NCBI GenBank assembly: GCA_947505885.1
Contig: CANNMN010000085.1
Coordinates: forward strand, 1 to 6,052
Length of the DNA stretch: 6,052 bases
DNA from: Rickettsiales bacterium
GTDB lineage: Bacteria > Pseudomonadota > Alphaproteobacteria > Rickettsiales > UBA1997
Direction: 5' to 3'
Shown here: piece after piece, positions 1-6,052 of the stretch
Position numbering within the stretch: the stretch's first letter is position 1
Layout: each line of letters opens with the position of its first letter
Made by a program: the position numbers and the translations under genes
Notes under the pieces: generated by a model
What the model saw: the letters and a program-made list of their open reading frames with translations, nothing else
What the model was told of the DNA's origin: nothing
The model's database searches: none

Positions 1-2361
<2,361 letters not shown>

Positions 2362-2362
<1 letters not shown>

Positions 2363-3198
2363 TGCAACATCTCAACTTCAGTAACAAGCGCGTCAATTAC
2401 AGCATAAAGCACAGTTTCGGTTTGGTTTTTAACAAAATCGAAACTGTTTTTTTTAGCTTTTTGTGCGTGGTTTGTTTGGTTGTTTCTAAAGTTGATCACG
2501 ATTTTTCGCGTGATGTGTCTTCGGTATTTGTTAATATTTCTCTACCTGTTGCAAAATTTGCTTCTTTTCCATTCAACGCTGCCTTCAGTTTAGTTACTGA
2601 CTTTAGCGAATTAGTACGAGCTAAAGAAGAAAATAAAGATCTTAAAGAGGAATTAGAAAAACTAAGATCTTTCTACATCAAATCGCTGAACATCCATCAA
2701 GAGAATAAGAATCTGCGCGAGATGCTACAGTTTGTCTCATCAAAAAGTGCTAATTTCAAAGTTGCACAAATTATTGGAAGATCGAACCCACTTTTTAATC
2801 AGAAAATTTTTATTGATGCCGGAGAAGATCGCGGCTTGAAGGAGGGTGAGATTATTACTGGGAAGCGCGGCGTGATCGGAAGAGTTTCTGAAGTTTACGA
2901 AAATAAATCACATATTTTTTTGCTTAATGATGCGATTTCACGAATTCCCGTCATAACCTCTCAAGCTAGATCCAAAGGCATTTTAGCTGGTAACGGTAGT
3001 GGTATGATGGAGATTTTATATTTGCCGAAAAATCACGATATTCAAGTCGGCGAGATGATTTTCACCTCAGGAGATGGAGATACTTTGCCACCAGGACTTC
3101 TCGCTGGAGTGGTAAGTAGGGTTAATAAGGACTCTGTGCTAGTGTCAATGGTAGAAGATGTGAATAATGCTGATCTGGTGACTATTCTGGCTTATTAA
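2362..3198 (+). CDS. mreC: Rod shape-determining protein MreC
   Basis: MreC is a single-pass inner-membrane protein whose periplasmic part links MreB to the elongation synthases (PBP2/RodA). The 278-residue product shows the family layout: a cytoplasmic tail of about 25 residues, one membrane helix (about 28-42, FFSFLCVVCLVVS), a charged coiled coil (about 80-122, with ENKDLKEELEKL), then the beta-rich domain to the end. Typical features in the last part are GRSNPLF, the DAGEDRGLKEGE segment, GVIGRV and the terminal region with SGDGDTLPPGLLAG. The start is a GTG formed in TAGTG, sharing one base with the mreB stop, and no Shine-Dalgarno sequence is seen, so coupled translation is likely. The usual partners mreD, rodA and the PBP2 gene do not follow here. 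Confidence 0.95.
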
Positions 3199-3210
3199 AT
3201 GCTCTAATCT

Positions 3211-3400
3211 CTATTTGTTCAGCCCTTTTAAATAAAGGATTAAGCTCTGATAAAAAATTGCTGGGTTATTTTTAAACTTTTCAGAGCAATAGTTTTTGGT
3301 TGCTACATCTTTTTGATACCCAACTTTTTTAAAAAATCGAGGCTATTTTTAGGTCGTTAATTTTTTCTGATGACAATTTTAGTCGTCGCACCTGCGTCAT
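3211..3400 (-). pseudogene. Possible frameshifted small reading frame, unknown product
   Basis: Reading the minus strand from ATG at 3400-3398 gives 23 residues (MTQVRRLKLSSEKINDLKIA, then SIF) before a TAA that falls in the junction of a T6 and an A6 run (3325-3336). Dropping one T there joins this to a second open frame that runs to TAG at 3213-3211, giving 62 residues in all, with stretches such as KKVGYQKDVATKNYC and NPAIFYQSLILYLKGLNK. The mixed residue content looks protein-like, but both pieces are short, the DNA is AT-rich, and there is no Shine-Dalgarno sequence. I do not recognise a family. It could be a decayed gene remnant, a gene read through by slippage at the homopolymer, a sequencing error, or chance. 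Confidence 0.3.
3244..3287. repeat. 7-bp perfect inverted repeat in the spacer after mreC
   Basis: GCTCTGA (3244-3250) and TCAGAGC (3281-3287) are perfect inverted copies separated by 30 bases. A plus-strand transcript leaving mreC could fold here, but no T-run follows the second arm, so it is not a standard intrinsic terminator. It also lies within the possible minus-strand reading frame, which weakens a purely structural reading. Confidence 0.4.
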
Positions 3401-3405
3401 TTGTG

Positions 3406-3458
3406 ATTTGTGATTTCTGATTTATGGTGCCCTAGATCTCAAATCTAAAATCAAAAAT
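3406..3458. repeat. 18-bp imperfect inverted repeat abutting the ychF start
   Basis: The left arm ATTTGTGATTTCTGATTT (3406-3423) and the right arm AAATCTAAAATCAAAAAT (3441-3458) pair at 15 of 18 positions around a 17-base loop. The right arm ends two bases before the ychF ATG and fills the place where a Shine-Dalgarno sequence would be. The left arm belongs to a short tandem pattern of TGATTT-like units from about 3401 (TTGTGATTTGTGATTTCTGA). It may be a translation-modulating hairpin, part of a dispersed repeat family, or a by-product of simple sequence. A weak promoter-like pair (TTGTGA at 3401, TATGGT at 3422, spacing 15) is also here, but too poor to call. Confidence 0.5.
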
Positions 3459-3460
3459 TA

Positions 3461-4558
3461 ATGTCTCTTCAATGCGGAATCGTCGGACTTCCTAACGTCG
3501 GCAAATCAACTTTATTTAATGCGCTTACGCAAACTGCCGCGGCGCAGGCGGCGAATTATCCGTTCTGTACAATTGAGCCCAATATCGGCCGCGTGAATGT
3601 TCCCGATGAGAGGATGGAAAAATTGGCTAAGATCGCTGGCTCACAAGAATTAATTCCGGCACAAATTGAATTTGTCGACATTGCCGGAATCGTACGCGGA
3701 GCCAGTAAAGGCGAAGGTTTGGGTAATAAATTTCTTTCGCACATTCGTGAAGTTGATGCGATTATTAATGTCGTGCGTTGCTTTGAAGATGAAAATATTA
3801 CTCACGTTGAAGGCTTGGTTGATCCACTGCGCGACATTGAATTAATTCAGCTCGAGCTGCTCATTGCTGATCTCGAAAGTTTGGAAAAAAGAATTCCCTC
3901 GATGGAAAAAAAAGCAAAACAAGAAAAAGAGATTGCTGCCCAAGTTGAAATCGCCAAACGCGTAATTGAAGTTTTAAAAGAAGGTAAAGCGGCGCGCGCA
4001 GTAGAAATAAAGTCGGAAGAAGAAGCAAAAATTCTACGTGAGTTGCAGCTAATCAGCTCTAAGCCACAACTCTTTGTCTGCAACTTGAAAGAAAACGAAC
4101 TTGCCGGAAATAAACATTCTAAAAAAGTCGAGGAATTCTGCGTTGCAAATGGTTACAAAGTTTTAAAAATATGTGCACAAATCGAGGCAGAAGTTGCTTC
4201 GCTTGAAACCGAAGAAGAGAAAAAAGAATTTTTAGAGTCAGTCGGACTCAATGAAACTGGTCTCGCGCAGATTATCAGAAATTCTTATTCACTTTTAGAG
4301 TTAATAACTTTCTTCACCGTTGGTCCAAAAGAATGTCACGCCTGGACTTTAAAAAAAGGCAGCTCTGCCCCAAAAGCCGCCGGCGTAATTCACACTGATT
4401 TCGAAAAAGGTTTCATCCGCGCCGAAACAATTTCCTACCCCGATTACATTTCTTGCAATGGCGAAGAAGGCGCAAAGAACGCGGGTAAATTAAGGCTCGA
4501 AGGCAAGGAATACGTCACGCAAGATGGGGATGTTTTTCACTTTAGGTTTAATGTTTAG
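3461..4558 (+). CDS. ychF: Redox-regulated ATPase YchF (Obg family)
   Basis: YchF (OLA1 in eukaryotes) is a cytoplasmic P-loop NTPase of the Obg group that prefers ATP and binds ribosomes; its cellular role, linked to stress and translation, is not settled. The 365 residues match the usual length of about 363. Visible motifs are the P-loop GLPNVGKST (residues 9-17), switch II DIAGIVRGASKGEGLG (73-88), and NLKE (208-211), the family variant of the NKxD base-recognition motif that explains ATP preference. A helical insertion rich in Lys and Glu (about 130-195) matches the coiled-coil A-domain. The TGS domain occupies about 280-363 with the conserved FFTVGPKE and GVIHTDFEKGFIRAE stretches. The ATG gives the canonical N-terminus, but no Shine-Dalgarno sequence precedes it. 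Gaps of 262 and 141 bases to its neighbours suggest its own promoter. Confidence 0.97.
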   Translation: MSLQCGIVGLPNVGKSTLFNALTQTAAAQAANYPFCTIEPNIGRVNVPDERMEKLAKIAGSQELIPAQIEFVDIAGIVRGASKGEGLGNKFLSHIREVDAIINVVRCFEDENITHVEGLVDPLRDIELIQLELLIADLESLEKRIPSMEKKAKQEKEIAAQVEIAKRVIEVLKEGKAARAVEIKSEEEAKILRELQLISSKPQLFVCNLKENELAGNKHSKKVEEFCVANGYKVLKICAQIEAEVASLETEEEKKEFLESVGLNETGLAQIIRNSYSLLELITFFTVGPKECHAWTLKKGSSAPKAAGVIHTDFEKGFIRAETISYPDYISCNGEEGAKNAGKLRLEGKEYVTQDGDVFHFRFNV

Positions 4559-4597
4559 ACCCTCACAATTCTTTGTTAATTATTAATAAATCTGATT

Positions 4598-4654
4598 ATG
4601 TCCGAACCAGGAGAAGTCAAAAATCCTGGCAACACTGCTAAATCAAATCGCTAA
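4598..4654 (+). CDS. Possible 18-codon micro-ORF in the coq7 leader
   Basis: ATG at 4598 opens an 18-residue frame (MSEPGEVKNPGNTAKSNR) ending in TAA at 4652-4654, inside the ychF-coq7 spacer and in the same phase as coq7. A further in-frame TAG at 4658-4660 follows, so it is not an N-terminal extension of Coq7. No Shine-Dalgarno sequence precedes it. The coding stretch covers the first inverted repeat and the left arm of the second, so a leader-peptide arrangement is conceivable; a chance frame is at least as likely. Confidence 0.15.
   Translation: MSEPGEVKNPGNTAKSNR
4607..4629 (+). promoter_or_regulatory. Hairpin 1 in the coq7 leader
   Basis: CCAGGA (4607-4612) and TCCTGG (4624-4629) form a perfect 6-bp stem with an 11-base loop. 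No T-run follows, so it is not an intrinsic terminator for ychF. It is the first of three inverted repeats between ychF and coq7 and may be part of a folded leader; the role is inferred only from position. Confidence 0.35.
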
Positions 4655-4665
4655 AGCTTTAGCAG
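4635..4665 (+). promoter_or_regulatory. Hairpin 2 in the coq7 leader, with overlapping 14-bp palindrome
   Basis: CTGCTAAA (4635-4642) pairs perfectly with TTTAGCAG (4658-4665) around a 15-base loop. The right arm also belongs to a perfect palindrome GCTAAAGCTTTAGC (4650-4663), so the same bases can join two competing structures, or a dimeric DNA-binding protein could use the palindrome as an operator. No T-run follows. Which reading applies, if any, cannot be decided from one sequence. Confidence 0.35.
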
Positions 4666-4670
4666 AAACA

Positions 4671-4686
4671 TTCTCTGAAAGGAGAA
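4671..4686 (+). promoter_or_regulatory. coq7 ribosome binding site inside a small hairpin
   Basis: AAAGGAGA (4678-4685) is the only clear Shine-Dalgarno sequence before a full-length gene start in the window. It sits 15 bases from the coq7 ATG, longer than the usual 5-10. TTCTC (4671-4675) can pair with GAGAA (4682-4686), which would partly hide the site. An in-frame ATA at 4694 would have better spacing but is a very rare start codon, so ATG at 4700 is preferred. Confidence 0.5.
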
Positions 4687-4699
4687 AATAAAAATAACA

Positions 4700-5224
4700 A
4701 TGATTAGCAATCAAAAAAAAATTCACGAAATCATCCGCGTCAATCACGCTGGAGAATTTGGCGCGAAGGTAATTTACGCTGGGCAAATGGCCGCGCTGAA
4801 ATTAAAAAAAGATCACAAGACGTTGAAAATTGTTGAGCACATGAAAGAGCAGGAAGATGTGCATTTTGATTATTTTGATGCGGAAATTAGGAAGAAAAAA
4901 ATTCGTCCGACGGTGATGCAGCCGGTGTGGAGAATTGGCGGATTTGCGCTCGGATTTTTCACCGCTCTACTCGACAAACGTGCCGCAATGGCCTGCACAA
5001 CAGCAGTCGAAGAGGTGATTGATGAGCATTACAAATCGCAGCTAAACACACTCGAAAAAGAAGAAGAACTCAAAACTAAAATCGAAAAATTCTGCTCTGA
5101 AGAATTAGAGCATCGCGACATCGGCTACGAAAATAAAGCTGCAGAACTTTGTTATTTTAAACCACTAACTAGCTTCATCAAAGCGACAACAAGATTCGCA
5201 ATCGCAGTTTCAAAAAGAATTTAA
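4700..5224 (+). CDS. coq7: Di-iron 3-demethoxyubiquinol 3-hydroxylase Coq7
   Basis: Coq7 carries out the last ring hydroxylation in ubiquinone synthesis, turning demethoxyubiquinol into the hydroxylated precursor methylated by UbiG; it is a membrane-associated carboxylate-bridged di-iron enzyme. The 174 residues match the short bacterial form without targeting sequence. All iron ligands are present: E19 in NHAGEFGA, the first ExxH at E52-H55 (QEDVH), E104 in TTAVEEVIDEHY, and the second ExxH at E135-H138 (EELEHRD). RPTVMQPVWRIGG (69-81) and the hydrophobic helix after it are also typical and probably contact the membrane. It replaces flavin-dependent UbiF in many alphaproteobacteria and requires oxygen, so the organism is likely an aerobic respirer. 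It converges with the tatC-linked genes. Confidence 0.95.
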   Translation: MISNQKKIHEIIRVNHAGEFGAKVIYAGQMAALKLKKDHKTLKIVEHMKEQEDVHFDYFDAEIRKKKIRPTVMQPVWRIGGFALGFFTALLDKRAAMACTTAVEEVIDEHYKSQLNTLEKEEELKTKIEKFCSEELEHRDIGYENKAAELCYFKPLTSFIKATTRFAIAVSKRI

Positions 5225-5231
5225 TTTCGCA

Positions 5232-5251
5232 GGTCGAGCGAAGTTACGACC
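5232..5251 (+). repeat. Small inverted repeat just after coq7
   Basis: GGTCG (5232-5236) and CGACC (5247-5251) form a 5-bp stem with a 10-base loop, eight bases after the coq7 stop. It is followed by A6 and TTT, not a T-run, so it is at best a weak 3'-end structure for the coq7 transcript. Confidence 0.25.
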
Positions 5252-5268
5252 AAAAAATTTCACGCAAT

Positions 5269-5301
5269 AAAAAAGGCGCGGCCCCGAATGGAAACGCGCC
5301 T
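5269..5301 (-). terminator. Intrinsic terminator of the tatC-basic protein transcript
   Basis: AGGCGCG (5274-5280) and CGCGCCT (5295-5301) form a perfect GC-rich 7-bp stem with a 14-base loop. Read on the minus strand, the stem runs straight into six T (5274-5269), a standard intrinsic terminator, about 37 bases after the minus-strand stop codon. On the plus strand the stem is followed by CTTATTACTTTTT, a poorer T-run, so it may also end the coq7 transcript with lower efficiency. Confidence 0.85.
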
Positions 5302-5337
5302 CTTATTACTTTTTAGATTTTTTACTTATCCAGAAAG

Positions 5338-5538
5338 TTACTTCTTTTTAGCAACCGCTTTTTTAGCAACTGGCTTTTTAGCAACTACTTTTTTTACGAC
5401 TGCTTTTTTAGCAACTGGCTTTTTAGCAACTACTTTTTTTACAACTGCTTTTTTAGCGACGACTTTTTTAACAACTGCTTTTTTAGCAACTGGCTTTTTA
5501 GCAACGACTTTTTTCGCGACTGTTTTTTTAGCAACCAT
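5338..5538 (-). CDS. Lysine-rich pentapeptide-repeat basic protein (histone H1-like)
   Basis: The 66 residues are exactly Met plus thirteen five-residue units of the form V-[A/V]-K-K-X, with X being P, A, V, T or K. There are no acidic or aromatic residues and no segment outside the repeat. Such Lys/Ala/Val/Pro arrays occur in bacterial histone H1-like proteins and in basic tails of nucleoid proteins, so nucleic acid binding through charge is the best inference; no catalytic or membrane feature exists. The ATG is five bases after the tatC stop, without a Shine-Dalgarno sequence, and a strong terminator follows, so it should be the last gene of the tatC transcript. The opposite strand is also open because the repeat has no stop in that frame, but that frame encodes only an FLAT-type mirror. 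Confidence that it is translated is moderate to good; the function is uncertain. Confidence 0.75.
   Translation of the reverse strand: MVAKKTVAKKVVAKKPVAKKAVVKKVVAKKAVVKKVVAKKPVAKKAVVKKVVAKKPVAKKAVAKKK
5341..5535 (-). repeat. 15-bp tandem repeat array with 45-bp higher-order units
   Basis: Thirteen 15-base units encode the pentads. Above this is a 45-base period: 5366-5410 and 5411-5455 are identical except for one base (G at 5398, A at 5443), and 5486-5530 is a third, more diverged copy with about four differences. The near-identical pair points to a recent tandem duplication. Units always keep the frame, as slippage in steps of 15 or 45 bases would. Confidence 0.9.
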
Positions 5539-5543
5539 GATAA

Positions 5544-6052
5544 TTATTTATTAAATTTTTGACCAATGAGAATAGTAATTTCGAAGAGTAAGATCAACAA
5601 AACCGCTAAACTCAGCTGACTCACAACGTCAGGTGGAGTAAGGATCGCAGCCACCACAAAGATGATTACAATCCAATATCTTCTCTTACGTCTTAAGTCA
5701 TTGGCCGACAACAAATCAAGTTTGATTAATAAAAGCAACAAGATTGGAAATTGAAATGCGACACCAAATCCTAGTAGTAAATTTTCTACAAAATTTAGGT
5801 ACTCACTCAACCTTGTTTCGAGTTGAATTGAAAAACTTGATGAGCCTACGAGACCTTGAGTTTCAAAGCTCGCGAAGAATTGCAAAGCGATTGGTAAAAT
5901 AAAAAAATATGCAAAAATTGCGCCGCATAAAAATAAAAATGGAGAGAAAAAAAAGATCAAAAGAATATTTTTTTTCTCATTTTTGTAGAGAGCTGGTGAC
6001 AGAAAAAGATAAATTTCCGAAAGAAAAATTGGCGCAGAAAAAAATAATGCCG
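5544..6052 (-). CDS. tatC: Twin-arginine translocase subunit TatC, 5' end outside window
   Basis: TatC is the multi-spanning inner-membrane core of the Tat system; with TatB it recognises twin-arginine signal peptides and moves folded proteins to the periplasm. The frame is open to the window edge (168 residues visible of about 240-260); the residues next to the edge (SAPIFLSEIYLFLSPALYKN) are conserved TatC sequence with the key glutamate, so the TTG at 5960 is internal. Hydrophobic helices are visible at about residues 36-58, 90-112, 123-140 and 146-163 of the visible part, with conserved GFGVAFQFPI and TPPDVVSQLSLA. The family's usual proline after SQ..LA is Val here (LAVLLILLFEI), a mild deviation. 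The stop lies five bases before the basic repeat protein. tatA and tatB are not in view. Confidence 0.96.
   Translation of the reverse strand, partial: ALFFSAPIFLSEIYLFLSPALYKNEKKNILLIFFFSPFLFLCGAIFAYFFILPIALQFFASFETQGLVGSSSFSIQLETRLSEYLNFVENLLLGFGVAFQFPILLLLLIKLDLLSANDLRRKRRYWIVIIFVVAAILTPPDVVSQLSLAVLLILLFEITILIGQKFNK

Noticed and set aside
3370..3420. Plus-strand 16-codon frame in the mreC-ychF spacer
   Set aside because: Too short, no ribosome binding site, and it overlaps the simple TGATTT-like repeat.
3847..4083. Minus-strand frame of 78 codons inside ychF, and another at 3556-3744
   Set aside because: Ser-rich and Ala-rich mirror of the Glu/Lys-rich helical region of YchF; shadow frames.
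4573..4601. TTGTTA and TTATGT with 17-base spacing as a coq7 promoter
   Set aside because: The -10 element matches the consensus at only two positions, so it is indistinguishable from chance in AT-rich DNA.
5341..5535. Regular short repeats as a CRISPR array
   Set aside because: The units are contiguous 15-mers without unique spacers and encode an in-frame peptide repeat.
5288..5554. Plus-strand frame of 88 codons with Phe-Leu-Ala-Thr repeats
   Set aside because: It is the antisense image of the Lys-rich repeat gene; it starts inside the terminator hairpin and overlaps the end of tatC. The minus-strand frame fits the repeat exactly, follows tatC and is followed by a terminator.
5958..5960. 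TTG as the tatC start
   Set aside because: The same frame continues upstream through conserved TatC residues to the window edge.

Overview
The window looks like a piece of chromosome from an AT-rich alphaproteobacterium. This rests on the sequence character of the proteins (MreB, the short di-iron Coq7, TatC) and on the order leuA-mreB-mreC, which I recall from alphaproteobacteria such as Caulobacter; I could not check it. Biosynthetic leuA argues against a strongly reduced Rickettsia-type parasite. I see no insertion sequence, phage gene, tRNA, rRNA or CRISPR array.

Left part (1-3198, + strand): the 3' part of leuA (leucine biosynthesis; the 5' end lies outside the window), then mreB after a 2-base gap, then mreC, whose GTG start overlaps the mreB stop by one base. 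The packing suggests one transcript joining leucine synthesis to the cell-shape cytoskeleton. mreD, rodA and the PBP2 gene do not follow. Instead comes a 262-base spacer (3199-3460) with a 7-bp inverted repeat, a possible frameshifted minus-strand mini-gene (3211-3400) and an 18-bp imperfect inverted repeat that ends two bases before the next gene.

Middle (3461-5224, + strand): ychF, an Obg-type ATPase that binds ribosomes, then a 141-base spacer containing two inverted repeats, an 18-codon micro-ORF and a small hairpin over the ribosome binding site, then coq7, the di-iron hydroxylase of ubiquinone synthesis.

Right part (minus strand, converging on coq7): the 3' part of tatC (Sec-independent protein export; the 5' end lies outside the window), then five bases downstream a 66-residue basic protein that is nothing but Met plus thirteen Val-Ala-Lys-Lys-X pentads. 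A GC-rich hairpin with a T-run on the minus strand sits between the converging genes and should terminate the tatC transcript.

Most of the window is ordinary housekeeping sequence. The parts worth a second look are the pure-pentad basic protein behind tatC, the frameshifted minus-strand reading frame after mreC, and the structured spacers before ychF and coq7. I found no convincing evidence of a new multi-gene system.
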